Assembly: GCA_041687095.1 (NCBI GenBank)
Contig: JAWLCQ010000050.1
Span: forward strand, 1 to 29,112
Length of the DNA: 29,112 bases
Source: JAWLCQ01 sp041687095
GTDB lineage: Bacteria; Planctomycetota; Phycisphaerae; SM23-33
Direction: 5' to 3'
Part shown: positions 8,016 to 16,058 of the stretch, one piece after another
Layout of the letters: every line of letters begins with the position of its first letter
How positions within the stretch are numbered: the stretch's first letter is position 1
The notes under the pieces: model-generated
Databases searched by the model: none
Told to the model about the DNA's origin: nothing
Seen by the model: only the letters and a program-made list of their open reading frames with translations
Position numbers and translations under genes: made by a program

Positions 8016-9293
8016 CTACGTTCCCGCGGTCACGGTGTCGAGGTTCTCGAAGACCTTACGGATCGCCCCCGCCAGCCCGTCGATCTGCGGGGCGCGGTTG
8101 GGGGGGCGGTGGAGGTTGATGCCCCACAGGCAGGTGTCGATGCAGTCTTGCGCGACGGGCCACTGCCCCAGCGAGTAGTCGATATCGCCCCGGGCGTAGT
8201 GCGCCCAGGGGGCGCCCTTTCCGAAGGCGTTCTTCGCCTGGAAGACCCCGTGGGCGGGCAGGAGCCAGTTGGCGCGGGAGAACGGGGCGCCCTCGGCCTT
8301 CAGGGCGGCCGCGATGGCGTTGGTGAGGCCGGACAGCGCCACGCCCCGCTGCTTCGCATAGCCCGGGTCCACCCGCAGGACGTAGGCGTACCCGTTGGTG
8401 GGGCGCTCGGGCGTGCTGTAGCTGCGGACCAGGTGCGGGGTGCCCGCCAGCAGCCCGTCGAGGCGGTTCCAGTTCTCGATGCCCCATGCGTTCGTCGCGT
8501 CGAGCCGCCGCAGCCCCGCCAGGGCGAACGCGGCCGGGAGGTTCCCGTGCCCATACTTGTACCCCAGCCCGTAGTGGTGGTAGTCGCGCCCGGCGTCGGC
8601 GGGGCGCATGTCGCTGAAGGACATGACCGCCTTGGCCTTGTGGAGGATGTCGTCATCGTCGGTGACGAACATCCCGCCCTCGCCCCCGCAGAGGTTCTTG
8701 TTCTGGTTGAAGCTGAACGCCCCGCAGTCCCCGAGCGTCCCGGCCTTGCGGCCCTTGTAGAGCGACCCGTGGGCCTGGCAGGCGTCCTCGATGACCTTGA
8801 GGCTGTGCGTCTTGGCGATGGCGCGGATCGCGTCCATGTCGCACGCCACGCCCCAGTAGTGCACGACGAGGATGGCCTTGGTGCGGGGGGTGATGGCCGC
8901 CTCGATCCTCGCGGGGTCGAGGTGCATCGACGCCCAGTCGACGTCGATGAAGATCGGGATGGCCATGTGGTGGAGGATGCACGTCGCGGAGGTCGTCCAG
9001 CTCAGGGCGGTGGTGATGACCTCGTCGCCCGCGCCCACCCCGCAGCCCGCAACGCACATGTGCAACGCCGCCCCGCCGTAGCAGGTGGCGATCGCGTGGC
9101 GGTTGCCGTTCCAGGCGGCGAACTCCTGCTCGAGCATCCGCACGTGCGGCCCCCCGCCGGAGTGGTTGTTCTGGCGGACGGCGTCGAGGAGGAGCTGCTC
9201 GCCGGCCGCGTCGAGGGGGGGCGGCCAGGCGTGGAAGGAAACGGTTCCGTCGAGGGCGGGCGTCCCGCCGTGAATCGCAAGCGTCTGGGGCAT
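8016..9293 (-). CDS. DegT/DnrJ/EryC1/StrS-family PLP-dependent protein
   Basis: A 425-residue fold-type I PLP protein of the sugar aminotransferase family. The cofactor-binding stretch KVIEDACQAHGS (about 166-177, D170 facing the pyridine nitrogen) and the lysine segment FSFNQNKNLCGGEGG (about 193-207, K199 for the Schiff base) are both intact. Family members transaminate nucleotide-linked or free keto-sugars, or act as dehydratases. The substrate is not known here, and no nucleotide-sugar genes lie nearby. I chose the ATG at 9293; a GTG 12 bp upstream is an alternative. It heads a minus-strand operon with the ceramidase-like gene and diverges from the AraC regulator. Confidence 0.88.
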   Translation of the reverse strand: MPQTLAIHGGTPALDGTVSFHAWPPPLDAAGEQLLLDAVRQNNHSGGGPHVRMLEQEFAAWNGNRHAIATCYGGAALHMCVAGCGVGAGDEVITTALSWTTSATCILHHMAIPIFIDVDWASMHLDPARIEAAITPRTKAILVVHYWGVACDMDAIRAIAKTHSLKVIEDACQAHGSLYKGRKAGTLGDCGAFSFNQNKNLCGGEGGMFVTDDDDILHKAKAVMSFSDMRPADAGRDYHHYGLGYKYGHGNLPAAFALAGLRRLDATNAWGIENWNRLDGLLAGTPHLVRSYSTPERPTNGYAYVLRVDPGYAKQRGVALSGLTNAIAAALKAEGAPFSRANWLLPAHGVFQAKNAFGKGAPWAHYARGDIDYSLGQWPVAQDCIDTCLWGINLHRPPNRAPQIDGLAGAIRKVFENLDTVTAGT

Positions 9294-9513
9294 GGGGTTT
9301 CTCACAGCTTGAGTTTCCGGTCGCGGCCGTGCGATACTCGTAACCGTTCGCGGGTGCCACCCTCAAGCGGCGTTGTCTGCCGCTTGGGGGTGCTGCAGCG
9401 TAGTGGGCCAAACACCCCCAAGCCGCCAACAGCATGCGGCTTGAGGGTGGCACCCGTTTGCACGGTCCCGTGAACGGTTGCCGATACTCTACGCGGCACT
9501 GGCCGCACGTGGA
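9294..9513. promoter_or_regulatory. Divergent control region holding a palindromic repeat
   Basis: This 220-bp stretch lies between the minus-strand PLP-protein operon and the plus-strand AraC gene, so it should hold both promoters and AraC operator sites. No clear -35/-10 pair could be read. Most of it is a palindrome with 17-nt arms GGGTGCCACCCTCAAGC at 9352-9368 and the complement ending at 9455. Inner arms of CGCTTGGGGGTG type follow. Outside lie AACCGTTC near 9342 and GAACGGTT near 9472, plus a direct CGATACTC on either side. Confidence 0.55.
9352..9455. repeat. GGGTGCCACCCTCAAGC palindrome
   Basis: A 104-bp imperfect inverted repeat. The outer arms match over 17 nt and the inner arms again over GGGGGTG/CACCCCC. 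Repeats starting GGGTGCCACCC are familiar between genes in planctomycete-type genomes. This copy sits inside a shared promoter region. Confidence 0.7.
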
Positions 9514-10335
9514 ATGGAACCTTCTGCCCCGAACCTTGAAGATCCTGCTATGCTCGTCGCCACCGGCCGACAGACCTACCCCGACGATCACGCCTTCGTC
9601 CGCAGGGGCGATCTGCCCTGCTGGACGCTGGAGCTGACGTACAGCGGGACCCTGCTCCGCCGCACCGGCCCCGCGGGCCGCTTCCGCCCCCAGCCCAACG
9701 GGGTGCTCCTGCTCACGCCCCCCGCCACCCCCTACGCCCTCCGCGGGCAGCAGGGGGGCGAGGAGGTCTGGCTCATCTTCGACCCGCGCCCCGAACTGCG
9801 GGAGTGCCTCGACTGGCCGATCGGTTGCTGCGGGATCCCCGAGCTGCCCATCCCCCGCACCCCGCAGGGCCGCCAGGCCCTCCAGGCGCTGGAGGACACG
9901 CACCACTACTGGTCCGCCCGCCTGCCCCGCCGCCACCTCCTCGCGGAGAACGCCCTCGAACGCCTGCTCCTGCTGGCTGGGGAACTCCGCTCCGCGAACA
10001 GCCCGGCTGTTGACGAACGCATCCAGCGGACGCTGGACCTTATCCACGCCCCGGACACCGGAGTCCTGACGGTCCCGCAGCTCGCCCGATCCGCCGGGCT
10101 CTCGCCCTCGCGCTTCGCCCACCTGTTCCGCCGCGAGACGGGCGTCTCGCCCATCCGCTACCTCGAGGACGTCCGCATGGAGCACGCGCGGACGCTCCTG
10201 CTCCGCACCGACCTGCCCATCCAGGACATCGCCGCCCGCGTCGGATTCGCGGACCCCTTCTACTTCTCCACCCGCTTCCGCCGCCGCTTCGGCCGCTGCC
10301 CAACGGCGTGGCGGAACCAACCTGTTTCAAGGTGA
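9514..10335 (+). CDS. AraC-family transcriptional regulator
   Basis: The 273-residue protein has an N-terminal cupin-like sensing domain (RRGDLPCWTLELTYSGTLLRRTG, then LLTPPATPYALRG) and a C-terminal double helix-turn-helix. The first DNA-binding helix pair is in LTVPQLARSAGLSPSRFAHLFRRETGVSPIRYLEDVRMEHA. The second is IQDIAARVGFADPFYFSTRFRRRFG. It is divergent from the PLP-protein/ceramidase-like operon and convergent with the fucosidase operon, so it is the likely sugar-responsive regulator of this locus. The start is uncertain: the ATG at 9514 is used, but the ATG at 9550 has a better-spaced GAAG site upstream. The ligand is unknown. Confidence 0.88.
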   Translation: MEPSAPNLEDPAMLVATGRQTYPDDHAFVRRGDLPCWTLELTYSGTLLRRTGPAGRFRPQPNGVLLLTPPATPYALRGQQGGEEVWLIFDPRPELRECLDWPIGCCGIPELPIPRTPQGRQALQALEDTHHYWSARLPRRHLLAENALERLLLLAGELRSANSPAVDERIQRTLDLIHAPDTGVLTVPQLARSAGLSPSRFAHLFRRETGVSPIRYLEDVRMEHARTLLLRTDLPIQDIAARVGFADPFYFSTRFRRRFGRCPTAWRNQPVSR

Positions 10336-10700
10336 CGCCGGCAGTCGCCGGATCGCCTCGGGCCTCTGTGGAGTGCGGCGGTTCACCGCCGCTTTCCACG
10401 GGTCGTTGGTGGTGTGCCCACGGTTTGGCTATGCGGCACAGGCCTTCAGTAGGGGCGGGATGTGTTCCGCAACAGTTCCTTGTGCTTTGGAGGCGGTTCG
10501 GCGGAGGCGGCGGCCGCGAGATCGAGCGCGGGGCGAAAAGCGGCGGTGAACCGCCGCAGTCCAAAGGCGTAGGCGCAGGGAGCCTCGAAAAAGGGGACTG
10601 GCTCCGTAGCGGCGTGCTTCTTGCCGCGCAGGTGCCTGTCCCCTTTTTCGAGGCGGTGCGGGGCTGATCGCCCGCACTCCCGTGAACGGGGACCCAACGG
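10336..10700. repeat. Convergent intergenic region with three palindromes
   Basis: No gene is supported between the stop codons of the AraC gene and the fucosidase gene. Palindromes of the GCGGCGGT-ACCGCCGC type lie at 10375-10392 and 10539-10557, the second followed by cagtccaaaggc. A strong hairpin follows at 10582-10654. Transcription from both sides meets here, so the hairpins may also act as bidirectional terminators. Confidence 0.65.
10582..10654. repeat. AAAGGGGAC hairpin, possible bidirectional terminator
   Basis: A 17-bp perfect outer stem (GCCTCGAAAAAGGGGAC and its complement) is followed by a mismatch and an inner stem around GCGGC/GCCGC. The A/T runs (GAAAAAGG and CCTTTTTC) let the hairpin end in a short T-run in either direction, as in a bidirectional terminator between convergent genes. 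The GGGGACxGGxxCC sequence belongs to a widespread extragenic palindrome family. Confidence 0.6.
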
Positions 10701-12026
10701 CTAGTTCACGTCGATCTCGACTCCCTCCCCGCCGTAGAGGTTCAGCGGACCGTCGAGTTCGATCTTGAGCACGGTGACGTTCTCGTCGAGGGCGGTGTGG
10801 GGCACGTCGATCCAGAGCGTCCCGGGGACGTTCATCCACGGGGCCCCGCCGATGCGCTTGGTGGCGCACTCGGTCCCGTTGCCCAGGACCGTCACCCGCT
10901 TGATCGAGTTGTGGATGCCCTTGATCGGGGTGGATTCCTTGGGCGTGTGGGCGACGTAGAGGTAGATCGTGTCGCGGGCCTTGTTCATCGCGCTGAAGTG
11001 GTAGGCGTACCCGTGGGGCAGCCCGCGGCGGGTGCCGTGGACGGCCTCGGCGTGTTTGCGGATCCACGCCCCGAGCGTCTCGAGCAGCTCGACCTGCTGG
11101 GCGGGGATGACCCCGTGCTCGTCGGGGCCCACGTTGAGCAGCAGGTTTCCGCCCATCCCCAGGCACTCGCAGAACATGGTGAGGATCTCGTAGGGGCTCT
11201 TGTACTGCTCCTCGCGCCCGGTGAAGGACCACGTGTTGTTGGTGGTCATGCACAGTTCCCACGGGCCCTTGGGCGGGTGGACGGGGATGAACTGCTCGGG
11301 GGTCTCGTAGTCCCCGTGTGGGTGGAGGCGGGAGTTGATGACGGTGGTGGGGCAGATCCCATGGATGGTGTCGCGGATGTCGGCGGTGCGGTAGTCGAAG
11401 CCCTTGCGCCCGAGCATGACGTCGAACCAGATCAGGTCGATGGGCCCGTAGTTGCTGAGGATCTCGGTGAGCTGCGCGCGGTGGAAGTCGAGGAACCGCC
11501 CCCACGCCTGCTGGTGATGCTCGCTGCCCGACAGGTCGGTCTGCTGCGCCTGCGCCCACAGGTCGCGATAGCAGGTGGGGGTCTTGCGGAGGTCCAGCAG
11601 TTCCTCGCGGGACTTGCCGGTGATGACCTCCATGTGGTCGAGGTTGGACCAGTCGGTGTGGGAGAAGTACAGGCCCACGCGGAGGCCCTTGTCGCGGATC
11701 GCCTGGACGTAGGGCGCGACGAGGTCGGGCAGGTCGGTGGCGTTGGGGATGCTGGGCCCGTCCTGCTTCGTCGGCCAGAGGGCGACCCCGTCGTGGTGCT
11801 TGGTGGTGAGGACGGCGTACTGGGCCCCGCTGCGGGCGAAGAGGTCGGCCCAGCGGGCGGGGTCGTACTGGTCGGCGGGGAACTGCTGCATCTGTTCCAT
11901 GTACCCGTCCCAACTGACCGCTGCCCCGGCGATGGGCCACGACTCCCCGCCGCGGCGCTGCACGGCGTAGATGCCCCAGTGGATGAAGATTCCGAGCTTG
12001 GCGTCCTTGAACCAGTCCTGCATCAT
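10701..12026 (-). CDS. Alpha-L-fucosidase, GH29-like
   Basis: The 441-residue protein carries the GH29 signatures. KLGIFIHWGIYAV is near residues 10-22, YAVLTTKHHDGVALWPT near 70-86, and IDLIWFDVMLG near 196-206, where D202 in WFD is the expected nucleophile. NLLLNVGPDEHG closes the catalytic domain, and a short beta-rich tail follows. It removes terminal alpha-L-fucose from glycans. No signal peptide is seen, so imported oligosaccharides are the likely substrate. Two ATGs in tandem (12026, 12023) follow AAGGAAAG. It is the last gene of a minus-strand unit, 80 bp after the GH28-like gene. Confidence 0.92.
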   Translation of the reverse strand: MMQDWFKDAKLGIFIHWGIYAVQRRGGESWPIAGAAVSWDGYMEQMQQFPADQYDPARWADLFARSGAQYAVLTTKHHDGVALWPTKQDGPSIPNATDLPDLVAPYVQAIRDKGLRVGLYFSHTDWSNLDHMEVITGKSREELLDLRKTPTCYRDLWAQAQQTDLSGSEHHQQAWGRFLDFHRAQLTEILSNYGPIDLIWFDVMLGRKGFDYRTADIRDTIHGICPTTVINSRLHPHGDYETPEQFIPVHPPKGPWELCMTTNNTWSFTGREEQYKSPYEILTMFCECLGMGGNLLLNVGPDEHGVIPAQQVELLETLGAWIRKHAEAVHGTRRGLPHGYAYHFSAMNKARDTIYLYVAHTPKESTPIKGIHNSIKRVTVLGNGTECATKRIGGAPWMNVPGTLWIDVPHTALDENVTVLKIELDGPLNLYGGEGVEIDVN

Positions 12027-12106
12027 GGTGGTGCTCTTTCCTTCTCTTGAGGTCGGTGTCCGGTGCGGGAGTGTACGCGGTCGAGGGGGCGTTGTGAACC
12101 AACCGC

Positions 12107-13567
12107 TCAGGGTTCGAACGTGATCCGGTCCGTGTGCTCCCCGATCGTCAGGCCCGTGTAGTCACCGCCGAGGGGTCGCCCGAAGACGGTGCACTTCTCG
12201 AAGTGCACGCCCTCGACGGTGTGCTGAGGGTCCTTGCCCCACACGCGGATGGCCGGGGTGCAGGGCGTGTCCCCGACGAAGGCGACGCGGGTGAACGTGA
12301 GGTTCCGCAGGGTGCCCATTGTGCGGCGTTTCATGAACTGGTTGACGGTGGGCTCGATGAGGATCACGTCCTTCCCGTCGCGCTCGGGCAGGACGCTCAC
12401 GGTGACGTTCTCGATGCGGATGTCCTCCATGCGGCAGTCCTCGCCGGCCTCGAAGCAGAAGGCGGGGGCGGCCCCGTCCCAGTCGCCGAACCCCGCCTGT
12501 CGGATCGGGGGCCCGAGGTACAGGACCTCGCAGTCGTGGAGGTGGATGTCGCCGATGCGTTCGCAGTGGCTCTCGGGGCCCACCATGAGGACGCGCGACA
12601 GGTCGCTCCAGAACAGGCAGTTCCGCACCTCGATCCGCTCGCCGTTGCGGCGGTCGGGGCAGTGGCCCTTGATGGAGATGCAGTCGTCGTGCGTGCGGAC
12701 GAAGCAGTCCTCGATGAGCACGTCGCTGGTGCTGCACGGGTCGATCCCGTCGTCGTTGAGGTTCTTCCCGCAGCAGAGCTTGACGTTGCGGATCGTGACG
12801 CGGCGGGAGGCGAAGGGGCGGAGCGTCCACTGCCACGAGCAGCGGATCGTGATGCCCTCGACGAGGAGGTTCTCGCAGTCGTTGAACATGAGCATGTGCG
12901 GCTGGGGGCCTTCGCGCCAGCCCCACGGGTCCCCGCAGAGGATCCCGCGGCCCATGACGCGGACGTTCTTCGCCCCGTCGGCGCGCACGCCGCCCTCGAC
13001 GATCGCCCCGCGGGCGAGGTAGAGCGTCTCGTCGTCGTGCAGTTCGATGACGCCCGCGCGGTGCACCCCGGGCCCGTAGTAGCGCACCTTGGGGCTGTCG
13101 GGGTTGGGCCGGTCGGCCTCGGGCGGGTCGGCGAACAGCAGCAGCCCCCCGTGCCGCCCGTCGGGCTCGATGGAGAGCTTGGTGGGCCCGTCGATCCGCA
13201 GCGTGATGGTGTCGCCCTCGATGGCCTGCACGGCGGCGGCGTTGGCGGGGCGGACCCGGACGCGGCCCAGCGGTGCGGGGCTCGTGACGGTGACCGTCGC
13301 CGGGGCGGTGACGGTGAACCCCGCGAAGGCGTACGGGGCGTTGCCCGCCGGGCCCACCTGCGCGACCCCGCCCGGGGCGTCGGGGCTGGGTTTGCGGAGC
13401 TTGGGGTGCTCCCCGTCCTTGAAGCAGCGGAACGGCCAGGGGGAGCGGCAGCTCCGCGCCCCGTGGACCTCGATGGGTTGCCCGCCCACCGTGACGGTGT
13501 AGCGGGGCGTGGGGATGCCCGTCTCCGCGCCCTGGTGGGCCGGGACGTTGGGGTTCGGTTGCGTCAT
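12107..13567 (-). CDS. GH28-type right-handed beta-helix protein (polygalacturonase-like)
   Basis: A 486-residue protein with an N-terminal beta domain (about 20-165) and a right-handed beta-helix. The GH28 catalytic pattern is visible as NLNDDGIDPCSTSDVLIEDC (about 269-288) and THDDCISIKG (about 292-301), which supply the Asp residues. The family cleaves pectin-type alpha-linked uronides or related linkages; epimerase or GH49-like activity cannot be excluded. No signal peptide is visible. AAGGAG precedes the ATG at 13567. It lies 37 bp after the metallophosphoesterase gene and 80 bp before the fucosidase gene, which suggests one operon working on a fucose- and uronate-containing glycan. Confidence 0.85.
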   Translation of the reverse strand: MTQPNPNVPAHQGAETGIPTPRYTVTVGGQPIEVHGARSCRSPWPFRCFKDGEHPKLRKPSPDAPGGVAQVGPAGNAPYAFAGFTVTAPATVTVTSPAPLGRVRVRPANAAAVQAIEGDTITLRIDGPTKLSIEPDGRHGGLLLFADPPEADRPNPDSPKVRYYGPGVHRAGVIELHDDETLYLARGAIVEGGVRADGAKNVRVMGRGILCGDPWGWREGPQPHMLMFNDCENLLVEGITIRCSWQWTLRPFASRRVTIRNVKLCCGKNLNDDGIDPCSTSDVLIEDCFVRTHDDCISIKGHCPDRRNGERIEVRNCLFWSDLSRVLMVGPESHCERIGDIHLHDCEVLYLGPPIRQAGFGDWDGAAPAFCFEAGEDCRMEDIRIENVTVSVLPERDGKDVILIEPTVNQFMKRRTMGTLRNLTFTRVAFVGDTPCTPAIRVWGKDPQHTVEGVHFEKCTVFGRPLGGDYTGLTIGEHTDRITFEP

Positions 13568-13604
13568 CGTGGCTCCTTGGCGTCTCTTGTCGGGCTCTCC
13601 GCGC

Positions 13605-15515
13605 TCATTCCCCGAGGATCAGGTGCCCGTGATGCTCCCAGCGGTGGTTCCATGCGTTCAGGGCCGGGTACTGCAGGATTTGCCGGCGGTCGGCGGCGCG
13701 CTGGGGGCGGGCGCGGGAGAGGAGGAAGGTCATCTTCGCCCCCGCGGCGGGGGCGGCGCCCAGGTCCGCCCAGGGGATGGCGAGTTCGATGGTCCACCCC
13801 GCCGGGCCGCGTTCGGCGGCGGTTTGGACGGCGGCGTTGAAGGCCTTGTCCATGCCCTTGGAGTCGTAGACGGCGCGGGAGGGGTTGACGATGAACTGGT
13901 AGTAGGCCTTGGGCTGGGCGGCATCGGGGGCGATCATCACGTCGATGCAGTCGTCGTCCCACACCGCGTCGTCGCGCGGGCGTTCGGCGGAGGCCAGCAG
14001 GTCCATGCGGGGCTCGTCGCATCGGAACGCGAGGTAGTAGTACTGCTCATCCCACGCCACCCACGCCTGGGTCCCGACGGTCGGATCGCCGTCCAGCAGG
14101 AAGGCCTGGAAGGCCTCGGGGGCGACATCGGGGGCGGGCGTCCAGGCGTCGTCGTCGAGCTTCCCGTCGATCGCGATTTTCGCCCGGGCCTTCCTCGCCG
14201 TCAGCGTCGGGCGGTGGTCGCGGAGGTAGGCGTCCACGTCCATGGGCAGGGGCAGCGTGCTCTGCCACGCCTGGGACCCGGCGGTGAGGCGCAGGCGGCA
14301 GGTGGGGAGGGGGAAGAGGCGGCCGGTCGCGCCCGCGCGGGCGGTGAAGCTCAGGGGCTCGCTCTGGTGTGCGGCGAGGCGGATGTCGGCCTTCGCGGGC
14401 GTCACGGCCCAGGCGGTGTCGGGGGGCAGGTCCCAGGAGAGCTGCCCGGCGAGGTCGTGGTCGAAGGGGTTGGCGAGGGGGAGGGTGAAGGACATGGTGG
14501 CGTCGGGGCGGACCGTCTTGTCGCCCTCGAAGGCGAGGCCCTGCGAGAAGCGCAGGCCCGCCTCGGTGTGGACGTCCTCGGGGAGGATCCCGTCGAGCAG
14601 CAGGTTGGCCAGCCGCGGGGCCCCCGCGGGCCCCAGGGCGACCCAGAGGATGTGGTCGAACTCGCCCTCGGCCACCCCGCGGACCTGGCTGCTGCCCCCG
14701 GTGGACGCGAGGATGATGTAGTTGCGCCCGTGGCGGGTCCCGTGGATGTACTGGTGGTAGTGCCCGGCGAGGACGGTGTAGTCGCGGTCGGCGAGGGCGG
14801 ACTCGATCTGCGGGAAGCCCGTCGCGATGGGTTTCATCGCCTTCTTGCGGGCGCTGGCGAGCCCGCCCTCCTCGTACACCCACAGGGGCTGGTGCATGAG
14901 GACGAAGGTCCAGCGGACGTCGGGATGACGGGCGATGGCGTCGGTGGCCCAGGCGACCTGCGCCTCGCTGAGCCCCGGGCTCGTCGCGCCGTTCTTGCCC
15001 CGCGGGCCGTCCTGGCTGTCGAGGATCACGAACAGGACGTCCTTGTAGACGAACGAGTAGTGCCGCCGCCCCCGCCGCCGCTCCCACTGGGCGACCATGG
15101 CGGCGTTGGTCACGTCGTGGTTGCCGGGCAGGAAGAAGAACGGCGCGTCGACCTTGGCGAGCATGGCGTCGAGTTCGGCGTGCTGCGCGTCGAGCTTCGC
15201 GGGGTCCTCCGTGTACCCCTCGATCAGGTCGCCCACGCACAGGACGAACTCCGGCTGCAGGAGGTTGACCTTCTCGATCGCCGCCGGAAAGACGCCCTTA
15301 CGCTCCCCGCCGCAGCGGTCGGAGATGACGGCGAAGCGCAGGCCGCCGGGGTCGCTGCGGAAGCTCTCATTCGTCCACGGGCGGACGGGCCCGCTCACGT
15401 CGTGGGCGAAGGGCGCGTCGGCGGCGCGGCCCCCGCAGCCCGCAAGGGCGCCGAGGGCGAGCAGGGCGAGGGAGAGGAACGTGCGGGCGGCGGGGCGGAA
15501 GGGACGAGCGGCCAT
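13605..15515 (-). CDS. Lipoprotein metallophosphoesterase with CBM9-like C-terminal domain
   Basis: The 636-residue precursor starts with a lipoprotein signal peptide: LSLALLALGALAGCGG gives lipobox L-A-G-C at C27. Calcineurin-like phosphoesterase motifs follow: ISDRCGG (about 64-70), CVGDLIEG (93-100), LPGNHDV (129-135), MHQP (207-210) and GHYHQY (251-256). The first motif lacks the histidine of the usual DxH metal site. The C-terminal region from about 440 (AKIAIDGKLDDDAW, then DDDCIDVMIAPD) resembles the CBM9-like carbohydrate-binding domain. It is probably anchored outside the cytoplasmic membrane, bound to glycan and removing phosphate. AAGGAG precedes the ATG at 15515. It heads the GH28/fucosidase operon. 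Confidence 0.88.
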   Translation of the reverse strand: MAARPFRPAARTFLSLALLALGALAGCGGRAADAPFAHDVSGPVRPWTNESFRSDPGGLRFAVISDRCGGERKGVFPAAIEKVNLLQPEFVLCVGDLIEGYTEDPAKLDAQHAELDAMLAKVDAPFFFLPGNHDVTNAAMVAQWERRRGRRHYSFVYKDVLFVILDSQDGPRGKNGATSPGLSEAQVAWATDAIARHPDVRWTFVLMHQPLWVYEEGGLASARKKAMKPIATGFPQIESALADRDYTVLAGHYHQYIHGTRHGRNYIILASTGGSSQVRGVAEGEFDHILWVALGPAGAPRLANLLLDGILPEDVHTEAGLRFSQGLAFEGDKTVRPDATMSFTLPLANPFDHDLAGQLSWDLPPDTAWAVTPAKADIRLAAHQSEPLSFTARAGATGRLFPLPTCRLRLTAGSQAWQSTLPLPMDVDAYLRDHRPTLTARKARAKIAIDGKLDDDAWTPAPDVAPEAFQAFLLDGDPTVGTQAWVAWDEQYYYLAFRCDEPRMDLLASAERPRDDAVWDDDCIDVMIAPDAAQPKAYYQFIVNPSRAVYDSKGMDKAFNAAVQTAAERGPAGWTIELAIPWADLGAAPAAGAKMTFLLSRARPQRAADRRQILQYPALNAWNHRWEHHGHLILGE

Positions 15516-15637
15516 CGAGGGTCTCCTTGTCCAGGCGGGGCGCGTCGCCGCCGTCGGCCGCCCGGTACGCGGCCAGGCCGCGGAGGGACGCCGTCCCGCG
15601 AGGCAGGCGACAGCATACCAGAATCCCGTCCCCGTGA

Positions 15638-15897
15638 AACCCCTCCGGGTGCACGACCGTATCTGCGCAGTGAACCCCGCCGCGGCGCCCGGCCAGAGGA
15701 AGGGGAGAGAAAGGGATTACACAGATTCATGGAATTACACAGATGGGATTCTGTCCATCGGAGGTTGCGCCGAGGATGAGGACGCGCCGTTCACTCCCCA
15801 TCTGTGTAATCCCTCAAATCTGCGTAATCCCCCTCTCTCCGGGCCAATGGCCAGACCGCACGTTACGCGCAGGAACGGTCGTGCACCCAACCCCTCC
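15638..15897. mobile_element. MITE copy 2 with 9-bp target duplication
   Basis: The element spans 15647-15888 (242 bp), with the same 14-bp terminal inverted repeats as the copy at 6257-6499, and is inverted relative to it. By eye the two are close to 90% identical end to end. It is flanked by AACCCCTCC on both sides (15638-15646 and 15889-15897), a perfect 9-bp target duplication that differs from that of copy 1. The two insertions were therefore independent and do not form a compound transposon. It lies upstream of the metallophosphoesterase operon and may lie within or displace its promoter. Confidence 0.92.
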
Positions 15898-15949
15898 GCG
15901 CGGCCCGCGCTCTCCTGAGGCCTCGCCCGCAAGGGCGCCCAAACGCAAC

Positions 15950-15985
15950 GCAGCCGCCGGGCGAGGCCTCTCGCCCGGCGGCTGC
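15950..15985 (-). terminator. Hairpin terminator of the exported protein gene
   Basis: A perfect 16-bp stem (GCAGCCGCCGGGCGAG and its complement) with loop GCCT lies 73 bp past the minus-strand stop at 16059. Read on the minus strand it is followed by GTTGCGTTT, a weak T-rich tail. This is the strongest intrinsic-terminator-like structure next to a gene in the window. Confidence 0.65.
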
Positions 15986-16058
15986 TCGTGTTCGGTGATT
16001 CACATCCCCTGCATCCCCGGGATCCCTGCAGGATCGGAGGGGAGGAGGGGAGGGGCGG

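Noticed and set aside
12134..15779. Long plus-strand frames opposite the GH28-like and metallophosphoesterase genes
   Set aside because: They have no recognisable domains and the composition of GC-rich antisense frames.
6248..15897. A 9.6-kb compound transposon bounded by the two inverted MITE copies
   Set aside because: Each copy has its own distinct 9-bp duplication, which shows two separate insertions.
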